Source of the DNA: Maricaulaceae bacterium
GTDB lineage: Bacteria > Pseudomonadota > Alphaproteobacteria > Caulobacterales > Maricaulaceae
Assembly: GCA_026126205.1 (NCBI GenBank)
Contig: JAHCJP010000004.1
Location: forward strand, 168,654-232,653
Direction: 5' to 3'
DNA length: 64,000 bases
Part shown: positions 11,300 to 18,835 of the stretch, in pieces
How the letters are laid out: each line of letters opens with the position of its first letter
How positions within the stretch are numbered: the first letter of the stretch is position 1
Position numbers and translations under genes: made by a program
Notes under the pieces: generated by a model
Database searches by the model: none
Seen by the model: the letters and a program-made list of their open reading frames with translations, nothing else
Told to the model about the DNA's origin: nothing

Positions 11300-11989
11300 C
11301 TACCGCTGGCTGGCCGGGTCGATGAAGAAGAACAGGCTGAGCGCCCACACCGCCACGGCGTCACGGTCCGGCGAGCCTTGCGGCGGCAGATAGAAATTCG
11401 GCCGCATGATCTGGTTCAGATCCAGGCCGCCGATATCGACGCCGTTGCGGCTGATGACGTAGCCCAACGCGCCGCCAGAGAGGCTGATGCCAAGGCCGCT
11501 GATGCGTTCGGTGCGGAACTCGTAGCTGACGCCGTTCCACGAGAACTCGCCGGCGCGCTGGGGATTTCCGGCCAGGCGGCCTGTCCAGCTTCCGCGCACG
11601 GTCACCATGCTCATCCAGGCGCCGTTGCTTAAGTCGCAGTTATAGGCCAGCGGGTCGCGCTGGAAGGTGATGATGATCGTGGTCCGGCTTTCGCCGCCGC
11701 GGCAGGTTCCGCTGATCTCTTCGGGCAGGGACGGCGCATTGACCGTGTACTGGACGCTGGCGCGCCGGCTTTCGCGGACATTGAATATGTTGGATGACGA
11801 GGCCCGCGCCTGGGAGATGCCGGTGTATTCGCCGACGCCGTAACCGGGCCGGAGCAGGCTGGGGCCGCGGCGCCCCTCAAGCTGCAGACGCTCGGCGCGT
11901 TCGGTCATCGGAACGTCGTTATGAACCGCCAGCGCCGGCGCCGACAGGCACAGGCTGGCGGCGGCGAACAGCAAGGCGCATCTGGACAT
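11300..11989 (-). CDS. secreted protein of unknown function
   Basis: This 229-residue protein has a Sec signal peptide (MSRCALLFAAASLCLSAPALA) and a mature part with no family I recognise. The mature domain looks beta-rich, with SVQYTVNAPS, TTIIITFQRDP and GSWTGRLAGNP strands. It has two Cys (GTCRGG, YNCDLS) that could form a periplasmic disulfide. The C-terminus includes a short hydrophobic run (VWALSLFFFIDP). It lies in a block of exported proteins of unknown role, on the same strand as its neighbours, about 80 bp after the nfeD start. Confidence 0.75.
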   Translation of the reverse strand: MSRCALLFAAASLCLSAPALAVHNDVPMTERAERLQLEGRRGPSLLRPGYGVGEYTGISQARASSSNIFNVRESRRASVQYTVNAPSLPEEISGTCRGGESRTTIIITFQRDPLAYNCDLSNGAWMSMVTVRGSWTGRLAGNPQRAGEFSWNGVSYEFRTERISGLGISLSGGALGYVISRNGVDIGGLDLNQIMRPNFYLPPQGSPDRDAVAVWALSLFFFIDPASQR

Positions 11990-12064
11990 GAGGACCCCCG
12001 TTAAAGGGAAATCCTTGCGCCGGGCGCTCTTGATGTCAAACGCGCTCCATCATCGCTCTCGCGC

Positions 12065-12532
12065 CTACCACTCCTCGCCGGGGGCGGGCGGCGCGCCGGC
12101 GCTGCGCAACAGGTCCGACAGCGTCCAGCCGTTGTCCGAGGTGACATCGTCGATCAGCCAGCCGCCGCCATCCTGACGCATCCAGTGGAAATGCACCCGC
12201 GTCATCTGGCCGAAATTGCGGAAGCTGGCGGTGACCGTGCGGCGGCTGAAGCTGGTGTCGGCGGCGGCGATGGTAACATCCGACAGGTCAAAGTCCTGCG
12301 CGTCGGTCCAGAAGTCGAAGCCGATCTGCGCGCCGGGGGCGAAGTCCGGCCAGACCAGCGCGCTCAGGCGCGCGGTGAAAATGCCGGAGGCATCGGGCGG
12401 CCAGCCATCATTTTTCAGGTCGTCGTAAACATTGGCGATGAAAGCGGACGGATCATCTATGCGGGTCTGCTGCGCCATCGCCGCCGGCGCCGCAAGGACG
12501 ATGGCCGCCATCAGGGCGATCAGTCTCTGCAT
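12065..12532 (-). CDS. small exported protein, possibly DUF3828-like
   Basis: This is a 155-residue protein with a signal peptide (MQRLIALMAAIVLAAPAAMA). The mature part begins QTRIDDPSAFIANVYDDL and shows an alternating helix/strand pattern ending in a strand rich in aromatic residues (RVHFHWMRQDGGGWLIDDVTSD). The pattern of an N-terminal helix plus a two-layer sheet, with the WLIDDV ending, resembles DUF3828 and other NTF2-like periplasmic proteins. That assignment is tentative. It is divergent from the lipoprotein gene at 12688, and the ~155-bp gap should hold both promoters. Confidence 0.75.
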   Translation of the reverse strand: MQRLIALMAAIVLAAPAAMAQQTRIDDPSAFIANVYDDLKNDGWPPDASGIFTARLSALVWPDFAPGAQIGFDFWTDAQDFDLSDVTIAAADTSFSRRTVTASFRNFGQMTRVHFHWMRQDGGGWLIDDVTSDNGWTLSDLLRSAGAPPAPGEEW

Positions 12533-12687
12533 GCGTTCCCCCTCGTGTTCACCAGGCTCTGATCGCCGTTACATGGCGATTCCCCGAACGCTGTTCAACT
12601 TACGAATGATGTATGATTCCGGGCCGGAGTTTCTGGACATCCCCGGCTGCGGCGCTATGGATAAGAGAAAGCAACCAAGGTGACGAC

Positions 12688-13341
12688 ATGACGGACACGT
12701 TTCGCGCGCTCGCTGCGCCCCTGATCATCGCCGGCGCCATGGCGTTGGCGGCGTGTGAACCGGAGCAGGCGCCCTCGCTGGACCAGCCGCCGGCGCCGCC
12801 TGCCAGCCCGCAGGACGTGTTCTGGGCCAATCTCTGTGGCCTGACCGGCCAGGCGTTCGAAGGCCGGATCGTCGCCAATCGCGACGACTACGCTCCTGCC
12901 GACGCCGGGCCGGACCCGTTCGAGGGCCGCCAGCTGGTCGTGCATTTCCGCGACTGTTCGGACGAGGAGATCCGCGCCCCCTTCCATGTCGGCGACGACC
13001 GTTCCCGGACTTGGGTGTTCACCCGCACCGAAACCGGCCTGCGCCTGAAGCATGACCACCGGCACGAGGACGGGACCGACGACGAGGTCACCATGTATGG
13101 CGGCGACACCGCCGAGCCGGGTACGCCGAATCTGCAGGCTTTCCCGGTCGACCAGTACTCGATCGACCTGTTCGAGCGCGTCGGGCTGACGCGGTCGGTG
13201 ACCAATGTCTGGGTCGTGGGGGTGGAGCCGGGCGAGGCCTACACCTACTCCCTGCAGCGTCCGGGGCGCGAATTCACCGTGCGCTTCGACCTGACGCGGC
13301 CGCTGGACGAACTGCCGCCGCAGCCCTGGGGCGATGAATAG
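12688..13341 (+). CDS. lipoprotein of unknown function
   Basis: This is a 217-residue predicted lipoprotein. The N-terminus has a hydrophobic stretch ending in a lipobox (LAAC) with lipidation at Cys23, followed by a Pro-rich linker. The mature domain has two further Cys (NLCGLT, FRDCSD). It shows repeated strand-turn patterns such as SRTWVFTRTETGLRLKHDHR, VTMYGGDT and FTVRFDLTRPLDELP. I do not recognise the family. A longer reading from 12613 is possible, but ATG 12688 places the lipobox correctly. A strong terminator follows the stop. Confidence 0.82.
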   Translation: MTDTFRALAAPLIIAGAMALAACEPEQAPSLDQPPAPPASPQDVFWANLCGLTGQAFEGRIVANRDDYAPADAGPDPFEGRQLVVHFRDCSDEEIRAPFHVGDDRSRTWVFTRTETGLRLKHDHRHEDGTDDEVTMYGGDTAEPGTPNLQAFPVDQYSIDLFERVGLTRSVTNVWVVGVEPGEAYTYSLQRPGREFTVRFDLTRPLDELPPQPWGDE

Positions 13342-13364
13342 CGCCGCAGCGCGACTGACATGGG

Positions 13365-13398
13365 AAAGGGCCGGGGGAGACCCCGGCCCTTTGCTTTT
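13365..13398 (+). terminator. rho-independent terminator
   Basis: A perfect 12-bp stem (AAAGGGCCGGGG / CCCCGGCCCTTT) with a 4-nt loop is followed by GCTTTT. It lies just after the lipoprotein gene and 19 bp before the end of the convergent M23 peptidase gene. The A/T ends of the stem mean it could serve both directions. Confidence 0.75.
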
Positions 13399-13416
13399 CG
13401 CCGCCGCGAGGGGGGT

Positions 13417-14292
13417 TCAGGAATCAGAACCGTCCAGAAGCCGCTGATAGGATTCGACCAGCGCCACATAGGGCGGCGCATGGGTATTGAGGATGCCGCC
13501 GTCACCGGTCTCGACCGCAAGGCGAATTTCGAAGTGCAGGTGGATGGTGGTCGGCGTGCCGCCGAAGGCGTTGGAGATGCGCCCAATGCGCTGGCCGCGC
13601 GCCACCGTGTCGCCGACCGAGACCTGCAGGCTTTCCGGCGCCAGGTGCAGATAGGTGTAGCGCACGCCGTCATCGGTCATCAGCCGCACCGAATAGCTGC
13701 CGATGGAGGTGATGGTTCCCCCTTCGGACGCCACCGCCCAGTGCACGTTGTTCTGACAGGCGGGCGGGCGGATGTCCTGGCCGTGATGCCCGGTGCCTGA
13801 CGGGCACATCGGGTTCGCCGCGCTGCGGCTTTCGCAGAAATTGTCGAACCAGGCGTAGGAATAGTTCGCGGCCGCGCACTGGCCGCCGGCGCCGCCATGC
13901 ATGCCGCCGGGGCGGTAGACCTGCGAATTGGCGTAGGCCTGCGCCGTCTCGACCGGAAACCGCATCGCCGGCGCATAGTTGATCTGCGGCGCCAGTCCGG
14001 TTCCGGAGCTGGGCGCCAGATGGCCCGGCGGCATGAACTGGAACTCCGCCCCCGCGGCGTCGGTGTTTCCGCCGGGCGGCGGATCCGGTTCAGGGTCGGG
14101 TTCCGGTTCAGGATCGGGCTCAGGCTCCGGGTCGGGGTCCGGATCGGGCTCCGGTTCCGGCTCGGGCTGTTCATGGCCGTTGGGGTCGGGCGGAAGCGGC
14201 TCCTCGGCGTCGTCCGCCGGCCACCAGATCATCGCCGCGATCGCCGCCGCGGAGATGGCGAACGCCAGGGTTCTTTGCGCGCCTTCGCTCAT
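13417..14292 (-). CDS. M23-family metallopeptidase with acidic proline spacer
   Basis: This 291-residue, membrane-anchored or exported protein has a LytM/M23 domain, which normally cuts peptidoglycan cross-bridges. The short N-terminal hydrophobic segment (about 8-24) is followed by a 40-residue spacer of alternating Glu/Asp-Pro. Then comes a domain with the zinc signature: His-x3-Asp in GHHGQDIR and His-x-His in IHLHFE. The core VSVGDTVARGQRIGRISNAFG is typical of family members. All candidate zinc ligands are present, so it should be active. Its stop overlaps the next minus-strand gene's context, and it shares a 4-bp overlap with the secreted gene ending at 14289. Confidence 0.9.
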   Translation of the reverse strand: MSEGAQRTLAFAISAAAIAAMIWWPADDAEEPLPPDPNGHEQPEPEPEPDPDPDPEPEPDPEPEPDPEPDPPPGGNTDAAGAEFQFMPPGHLAPSSGTGLAPQINYAPAMRFPVETAQAYANSQVYRPGGMHGGAGGQCAAANYSYAWFDNFCESRSAANPMCPSGTGHHGQDIRPPACQNNVHWAVASEGGTITSIGSYSVRLMTDDGVRYTYLHLAPESLQVSVGDTVARGQRIGRISNAFGGTPTTIHLHFEIRLAVETGDGGILNTHAPPYVALVESYQRLLDGSDS

Positions 14293-15050
14293 TGGGCGTC
14301 TCCCGGTCCGGGGGCGCCGCCGGCGATCAGCAGCGACCGGGCGATTTCACGCGCCCATGTGTCGGTGGCGCAGCGCGCGTCTTCGGGGTTGTCGCATTCC
14401 AGCGTCACCGTGTAGGCGGCGCCATAGCGGGTGAAATTGATGTCCCAGCCGCCCTCGGTGCGCACGGCGAGATAGCGGTCGGGATCGGCGGCCATCAGGC
14501 GCGGCGTGCGCTGCATGGCGCCGGCGGGCGGGGCGTGGACCAGGCGGGTTCCGAACACCTCCACCAGATAGCCGCCCCCGGACATGGAGGCGGTGTAGAA
14601 ATGCTCGCGCGGGAACAGCAGCACCTGCGGCGCCGCGCCCATCTGCGCGATCGTGGTTTGCGGCTGCGGCAGCAGCACCGGCAGGCTGGGCGTCGCCATG
14701 TCCTGCGCGCGGATGTTGGTGGGGCGCACGGCGGCGGCCTGCGGCGTGACCGCCGCGACGCGGGTGTCCTGCGCCGCCGCCTGCTGGCGGCGGACGTCGG
14801 TCACGGCTTCGGTCCAGTTCACCGGCGCGACCACCGGGTCGGAGGGCGTGGGGTCGCGCCGGGGCTGGGCGGGCTCGGCCTGCGTCAGCCGGTCCTGGAT
14901 CACCTGCCGCAGCGTGTCGGGCTGGATCTGAAGCGTTTCCGGCCGCGGCTGCGGACGCGTGGGCTGCGTCTGCGCGGCGGCGGAGGCGGCGACGGCCGCC
15001 AGCGCGGCGCCGGCGCAGGCCAGGCTGGTCAGGAAGGGTCTCGCCATCAT
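14289..15050 (-). CDS. secreted protein, paralogue of the 15378 gene, unknown function
   Basis: This is a 253-residue exported protein with a signal peptide (about 1-26) and a Pro/Gln-rich linker. A C-terminal domain of about 120 residues follows. That domain is homologous to the next minus-strand gene: both share a LPVLLP segment, LFPRE/IFPRE plus an aromatic, VEVFGTRL / VEITGTRV, and the strongly conserved block RYGAAY-V-T-V/L-EC...DARCTD-type. Two Cys in the EC...ARC pair could form a disulfide. The start is a double ATG (15050/15047) after GGGGGAG. I do not recognise a named family. Confidence 0.8.
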   Translation of the reverse strand: MMARPFLTSLACAGAALAAVAASAAAQTQPTRPQPRPETLQIQPDTLRQVIQDRLTQAEPAQPRRDPTPSDPVVAPVNWTEAVTDVRRQQAAAQDTRVAAVTPQAAAVRPTNIRAQDMATPSLPVLLPQPQTTIAQMGAAPQVLLFPREHFYTASMSGGGYLVEVFGTRLVHAPPAGAMQRTPRLMAADPDRYLAVRTEGGWDINFTRYGAAYTVTLECDNPEDARCATDTWAREIARSLLIAGGAPGPGDAQ

Positions 15051-15160
15051 GGACTCCCCCGGCGGTCCATCTTCAAACATAGCACATTTTCACGTCCGTG
15101 GGGCGCCGTGAAAACCCTTCCCCTCACGGTTGTGCCCGGTCCGGCGCAGCCTTCTGGATT

Positions 15161-15213
15161 CCCTCGTCCTTCGTGGCTCACCGCCTATGGCGGCTCGCAC
15201 CTCAGGATGAGGG
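15161..15213. repeat. REP-like palindromic element, copy 1
   Basis: CCCTCGTCCTTCG at the left and CTCAGGATGAGGG at the right form an imperfect inverted-repeat unit around a small GGCGG-type core. It lies in the 327-bp gene-free stretch 15051-15377 between the two paralogous secreted genes; apart from this copy and its inverted partner I see no gene there. Similar CCCTCATCCTGAG...CGAAGGATGAGGG elements are, from memory, common intergenic repeats in Caulobacterales and Rhizobiales. Confidence 0.6.
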
Positions 15214-15237
15214 TGTAAGTGCTTGAAATCCCCTTAC

Positions 15238-15288
15238 CCCTCACCCTGAGGAGTCCCGGCCCTTGGGCCGGGTCACGAAGGGCGAGGG
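15238..15288. repeat. REP-like palindromic element, copy 2 (inverted relative to copy 1)
   Basis: This copy starts CCCTCACCCTGAG and ends CGAAGGGCGAGGG, the reverse orientation of copy 1, with a GC stem (CCCGGCCCTTGGGCCGGG) in the middle. The two copies are 24 bp apart. Such back-to-back pairs resemble REP/BIME arrangements. Confidence 0.6.
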
Positions 15289-15377
15289 TGGGGGATGCGG
15301 CGCCGCGGCGCAGCGTCTCTTTCGGCTGCAGAGATTGTCTGTTCTGGGTATGGCGGGATGATTGGCGCTGGTTGACC

Positions 15378-15920
15378 CTAGCGCGGCGCGCCGCCGGCGA
15401 CGCGCAGCGAACGGGCCATGCCCAGCGCGTAATCGCCGTCGGTGCAGCGCGCGTCGCGCGGCCTCAGGCACTCCACCGTCACCGAATAGGCGGCGCCATA
15501 GCGGCTGAAATTCACCTCCCAGCCGGTTTCGGTCGCCACGGTCTGATAGTCCTGCGCGGCGCGCAGCCGGGCGGCGGCCGCGGGCCCGGGGCGCGGCGCG
15601 GCGACGCGGGTTCCGGTGATCTCCACCGTCACGCCGTCGCCGGTGATGTTCAGCGCCCAGGCGTTCTCGCGCGGGAAGATCATCGTCCGCTCCGCGCCGC
15701 CCATGCGCATCGCCGCCGCCTCGGGCAGCAGCACTGGCAGGCGCACCACGCCGAGATTGGCCGCGGCGGGGTTCGCGGGCTGCACCAGCACCGCCCCCGC
15801 CGCCTGCGCCTGGCCGGCGCGCGCCGCCGCCCAGTCGATCTCCGCATAGGGCTGGGCCAGCGCCGCCGGGGCGGCGAAGACCAGCAAGGCCAGAACGGCG
15901 AGGGCGGCGGCGCGGCGCAT
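15378..15920 (-). CDS. secreted protein, paralogue of the 14289 gene, unknown function
   Basis: This 180-residue protein has a signal peptide (MRRAAALAVLALLVFAAPAALA) and the same domain as its downstream neighbour. Shared features are LPVLLPEAAA, MIFPREN-A-W, the EITGTRV strand, and the terminal block with RYGAAYSVTVECLRP and DARCTDGDYA. It lacks the long Pro/Gln linker of the paralogue. The tandem arrangement points to a local gene duplication later split by REP-like elements. Its ATG overlaps the stop of the upstream SIMPL gene (TAATG), so the two are translationally coupled. Function is unknown. Confidence 0.8.
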   Translation of the reverse strand: MRRAAALAVLALLVFAAPAALAQPYAEIDWAAARAGQAQAAGAVLVQPANPAAANLGVVRLPVLLPEAAAMRMGGAERTMIFPRENAWALNITGDGVTVEITGTRVAAPRPGPAAAARLRAAQDYQTVATETGWEVNFSRYGAAYSVTVECLRPRDARCTDGDYALGMARSLRVAGGAPR

Positions 15921-16660
15921 TACTGGTCGATCTCGTAGCTGGCGGTGACGGTGACCGACACCGTCAGGCGGCCCGCGGCGACGGGGGTGGCGCTGTCGGC
16001 CGCCTCCATCGCCATCACGCGCGCGACCGGATAGGGCTGGGCCTGCCCGGCCTGTTCGGTGAATTCGGCGATGCGGCCTAGGCCCACGCCCAGCGCCTCG
16101 GCGTAGAGCGCCGAGACGGCGCGCAGCTCGGCCACCGCGTTCAGCCGCGCCTGGCGCAGGGCGGCGTCCTGGTTCTCCAGCATGAAATTGACGCCCTGGA
16201 ACTCGTTCACCCCCGCCGCGATCATCGCGTCGATGGTGCGGCCCAGCGCGCCCAGATCGCGCACCCGGGCGCTGACGGTGTTGGTGGCCTGATAGCCGGT
16301 GATGCGGGCCTCGCGGTTCTGCGAATAATCATAGACCGGGCTGACCTGCAGGCGCGCGGTCTGCAGATCGGCCTCGGCGATGCCGGCGCGGCGCAGCGCC
16401 TGAAACACCTGGTTCATGGCGCGGCTGTTGGCGGTCATGGCGTCGGCGGCGGTGTCGGCGCGGGTGGTCACCCCGCCGGAAAGCACGGCCATGTCCGGCT
16501 CGGCCCGCACCTCGCCCGTGGCGCTCAGCGTGATGCGCCCGGGGCGCGGGGCCATGTGGTGGGCGTGGCCGCCGGCATGGGCGGCCTCCTGCGCCAGCGC
16601 GGGCGCGGCGGCGGCGGGTAGGGCGATGACGGCGGCGGAAAGCAGCAGGGCGCGCAGCAT
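15920..16660 (-). CDS. SIMPL (DUF541) periplasmic protein
   Basis: This 246-residue exported protein of the SIMPL family (also called 26-kDa periplasmic immunogenic protein) has no settled function. The ATG at 16660 is preceded by AAGGAG, and a signal peptide follows (about 1-24), then a His-rich patch (HAGGHAHHM). The SIMPL domain spans about 40-245, with RITLSATGEVRAEPDMAVLSGG as the first strand, then the TARLQVSPVYDY repeat and the NTVSARVRDL strand. A longer start at 16693 would spoil the signal peptide. It overlaps the start of the secreted 15378 gene by one base. Confidence 0.93.
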   Translation of the reverse strand: MLRALLLSAAVIALPAAAAPALAQEAAHAGGHAHHMAPRPGRITLSATGEVRAEPDMAVLSGGVTTRADTAADAMTANSRAMNQVFQALRRAGIAEADLQTARLQVSPVYDYSQNREARITGYQATNTVSARVRDLGALGRTIDAMIAAGVNEFQGVNFMLENQDAALRQARLNAVAELRAVSALYAEALGVGLGRIAEFTEQAGQAQPYPVARVMAMEAADSATPVAAGRLTVSVTVTASYEIDQ

Positions 16661-16870
16661 GGAAAAACTCCTTGCGATGACTGGCTGGCGCACACCCTAC
16701 ACCCGCGCTTCCGGCGGATATATGGCGGCGGCGTTCATCGGCGCGTCAGCTTTCGGGGCCCGGTTTCCGGGGCGCCGGCTTGCGGCCGCCGGCTTCGGGG
16801 CGCCGGCTTTCGGCGCCGGGGCCTTGGCCTTGCGCGCGCGAGCGCGTATCAACCCCTCGCTGACCACCGG

Positions 16871-16947
16871 GGGCCTGTAGCTCAACTGGTTAGAGCCGGC
16901 GGCTCATAACCGCTTGGTTGGGGGTTCGAGTCCCTCCGGGCCCACCA
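16871..16947 (+). tRNA. tRNA with CAT anticodon (probably tRNA-Ile2)
   Basis: The 77-nt gene folds into a standard cloverleaf: a GGGCCTG / CGGGCCC acceptor with one G-U pair, a GCTC/GAGC D stem, and an anticodon stem GGCGG/CCGCT. The loop CTCATAA places CAT at 16905-16907. The T stem with TTCGAGT is standard and CCA is encoded. The GGGCCTGTAGCTC start resembles isoleucine tRNAs, so this is likely the lysidine-modified tRNA-Ile2; elongator tRNA-Met cannot be excluded. The R-M island begins within a few bases of its 3' end. Confidence 0.93.
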
Positions 16948-16950
16948 GCC

Positions 16951-16995
16951 TTCGCCCTTCGGGCTTCGGCTCGGCAGGCCATGCGCTATCGTTGG
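16951..16995. repeat. 45-bp direct repeat, left copy
   Basis: The repeat matches 19845-19889 at 41 of 45 positions; the last 18 bases (GCCATGCGCTATCGTTGG) are identical. It starts three bases after the tRNA 3' end. Confidence 0.8.
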
Positions 16996-17001
16996 CGAGG
17001 G

Positions 17002-17041
17002 CGAAGGCTGCCGCGTCGTAGCGTAGCGAAGACGGGCGGGT
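17002..17041. repeat. 40-bp direct repeat, copy 1
   Basis: The unit begins CGAAGGCTGCCGCGTCGTAG and ends GACGGGCGGGT. It recurs 80 bp downstream with one mismatch (T/C at its 23rd base). Both copies lie between the tRNA and vsr. Confidence 0.8.
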
Positions 17042-17081
17042 TGAAAATTAGCGTTCGGCAAGCCGGAGCCTGGAAAACGAA

Positions 17082-17121
17082 CGAAGGCTGCCGCGTCGTA
17101 GCGCAGCGAAGACGGGCGGGT
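17082..17121. repeat. 40-bp direct repeat, copy 2
   Basis: This is the second copy, 39 of 40 bases identical to 17002-17041. The spacer between copies (17042-17081) is unique. The rest of the 16948-17261 gap holds no convincing gene. Confidence 0.8.
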
Positions 17122-17261
17122 CTTATGTCCATGACCCGCCTGTGGCTCCAATTGCGGCCGGAGAAAAGAACCCTAACCGAAACAAACATTATCATACGGG
17201 CCACCTTGATCCGACACGGATGAGCAAGTATGGTGTTCATCGTTTGTTCTCAGGGGCTGGC

Positions 17262-17672
17262 ATGGACAATCTTTCGCCTGAGGAACGCAGCGAGCGCATG
17301 GCGCGAGTGCGTGGTCGGGATACAAAGCCAGAGATGGTAGTCCGCCGCCTTGTACACGCAATGGGGTACCGCTACCGGCTGCATGGGCGCGGTCTTCCGG
17401 GGAAACCTGACCTCGTGTTCGGGCCGCGTCAGAAAGTGGTTTTTGTACACGGGTGTTTCTGGCATCGACATCCCGATCCGGAATGCGCCTTCGCGCGGCT
17501 TCCGAAGTCGCGGCTGGACTTCTGGCTTCCCAAACTTGAGGCTAATCGCGAACGGGACTTGAAGAATCAGGCTAAACTTTTGGAAATGGGGTGGCGGGTC
17601 TTGGTGGTATGGGAATGCCAGCTCAAAGATCGAGATAGCCTGCGAGATGCATTGAGGGGGTTCTTGGACTAA
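17262..17672 (+). CDS. vsr: very short patch repair endonuclease Vsr
   Basis: Vsr nicks 5' to T in T:G mismatches made by deamination of 5-methylcytosine, limiting the mutagenic cost of a cytosine methyltransferase. The 136 residues show the family signatures: SERMARVRGRDTKPE at the N-terminus, the catalytic Asp50 in GKPDLVF, His63 and His68 in VHGCFWHRH, and Cys/His zinc ligands (Cys65, His70, Cys75, and the Cys in VVWECQL). The ATG at 17262 gives the normal length; an upstream reading adds unrelated residues. It overlaps the methyltransferase start (TAATG), so the two are coupled. Confidence 0.96.
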   Translation: MDNLSPEERSERMARVRGRDTKPEMVVRRLVHAMGYRYRLHGRGLPGKPDLVFGPRQKVVFVHGCFWHRHPDPECAFARLPKSRLDFWLPKLEANRERDLKNQAKLLEMGWRVLVVWECQLKDRDSLRDALRGFLD

Positions 17673-18835
17673 TGCGATCAATCGAGCTGTTTGTTGGTGC
17701 TGGTGGGCTCGGGGTGGCCGCGAGCCGCGCGGGTTTTGAACCGGCGCTCGTGCTGGATTGGGACCGCTGGGCCTGCGACACAATCAGAGAGAACAAGCAG
17801 CGGGGTCTAGAACCCTTTGCCCACTGGAATGTGGTCGAGTGCGACATTCGTGAGTTTGACTTTACGGAGGTGGAGGGACCCGTGGACTTGGTGACGGGTG
17901 GGCCACCGTGCCAGCCGTTTTCATTGGGCGGCAGGCACCGGGCTCACTTGGACGACCGCGACATGTTCCCGGAGGCTGTCCGCGCAGTCCGTACGTTCAT
18001 GCCTAGCGCTTTCGTGTTCGAAAACGTTAAGGGGCTTACACGAGCCAGTTTTGCTAGCTATTTGGAATATATACGTCTCCAGCTCCGCCATCCGGAGGCG
18101 GTCATGCGGCCGGGCGAAAAATGGATGGAGCACCTCGCCCGCTTAGAGGAGTACGAAACATCCGGCACGCACAATGGCCTGCATTATAACGTTGTCATTC
18201 GGGTTTTGAATGCTGCGGACTACGGTGTGCCACAGCGCCGCGAGCGGGTGTTCATTGTGGGCTTCCGCTCCGACTTGTCGTTTGATTGGCACTTCCCGCC
18301 CGAGACGCACTCACAGGACACGCTTCTTTGGAGCCAATGGCGATCGGGCGAGTACTGGGACCTGCACAGGGTTGCAAAGAAGGGCCGCCCGGATGGCGGG
18401 CGAGGTAAGGCCCGTGCGCTCCGCCTAGATGGGCCGCCAGCCAAGGAGCCTTGGCTAACCGTTCGGGATGCGATCTGCGACCTCCCGGACCCCGAGCATG
18501 ACGCGCAAGCGGCTCGGGAGTACCACGACCACTGCTACATTCCTGGTGCAAGGAGCTACCCCGGCCATACTGGCAGTCCGCTTGATGAGCCCGCGAAAAC
18601 GCTCAAAGCAGGCGTCCACGGTGTCCCCGGAGGCGAGAACATGCTTCGACGGCCGGACGGCTCGGTACGTTATTTCACGGTTCGGGAGAGCGCCCGGTTG
18701 CAGACTTTTCCGGATGACATGGTTTTTCACGGCTCATGGACGGAAACGATGCGCCAACTCGGTAATGCCGTCCCGAGTTCACTTGCCGAGGCTGTGCTGC
18801 GGAGCGTTCGGGAACGCCTCACACGAACTTCATGA
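17672..18835 (+). CDS. DNA (cytosine-5) methyltransferase of the R-M system
   Basis: This 387-residue protein transfers methyl from AdoMet to C5 of cytosine and protects host DNA. Motif I is ELFVGAGGLG, motif IV is GPPCQPFSLGG with nucleophile Cys80, motif VI is ENVKGL and motif VIII is QRRERVFIVGFR. Motif IX/X includes FTVRESARLQTFPDDM and QLGNAVPSSLAEAV. The variable target-recognition region lies about 230-320. It is coupled to vsr upstream and converges with the restriction gene, overlapping its 3' end by 17 bp. Given the Eco29kI-like partner, the target is predicted to be CCGCGG, which is inference. Confidence 0.97.
   Translation: MRSIELFVGAGGLGVAASRAGFEPALVLDWDRWACDTIRENKQRGLEPFAHWNVVECDIREFDFTEVEGPVDLVTGGPPCQPFSLGGRHRAHLDDRDMFPEAVRAVRTFMPSAFVFENVKGLTRASFASYLEYIRLQLRHPEAVMRPGEKWMEHLARLEEYETSGTHNGLHYNVVIRVLNAADYGVPQRRERVFIVGFRSDLSFDWHFPPETHSQDTLLWSQWRSGEYWDLHRVAKKGRPDGGRGKARALRLDGPPAKEPWLTVRDAICDLPDPEHDAQAAREYHDHCYIPGARSYPGHTGSPLDEPAKTLKAGVHGVPGGENMLRRPDGSVRYFTVRESARLQTFPDDMVFHGSWTETMRQLGNAVPSSLAEAVLRSVRERLTRTS

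Noticed and set aside
14085..14170. Repetitive tract that could look like a CRISPR or satellite array
   Set aside because: The repeat is a quasi-hexameric Glu/Asp-Pro codon run inside the M23 gene, with no spacers of constant length.
16697..16885. 62-codon Ala/Pro/Lys-rich frame on the minus strand between the SIMPL gene and the tRNA
   Set aside because: It begins inside the tRNA and is made of repeated GGCGCCGGCTT-type sequence; there is no ribosome site and no family pattern.
16871..16947. Initiator tRNA-fMet
   Set aside because: Initiator tRNAs have an unpaired first acceptor position and three G-C pairs in the anticodon stem, while this gene has a G1-C72 pair and a GGCGG/CCGCT stem. It was assigned to tRNA-Ile2 or elongator Met instead.
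17142..17261. Upstream 40-codon extension of vsr
   Set aside because: The added residues are not Vsr-like, and the family begins at the MDNLSPEERSERM-type start at 17262.
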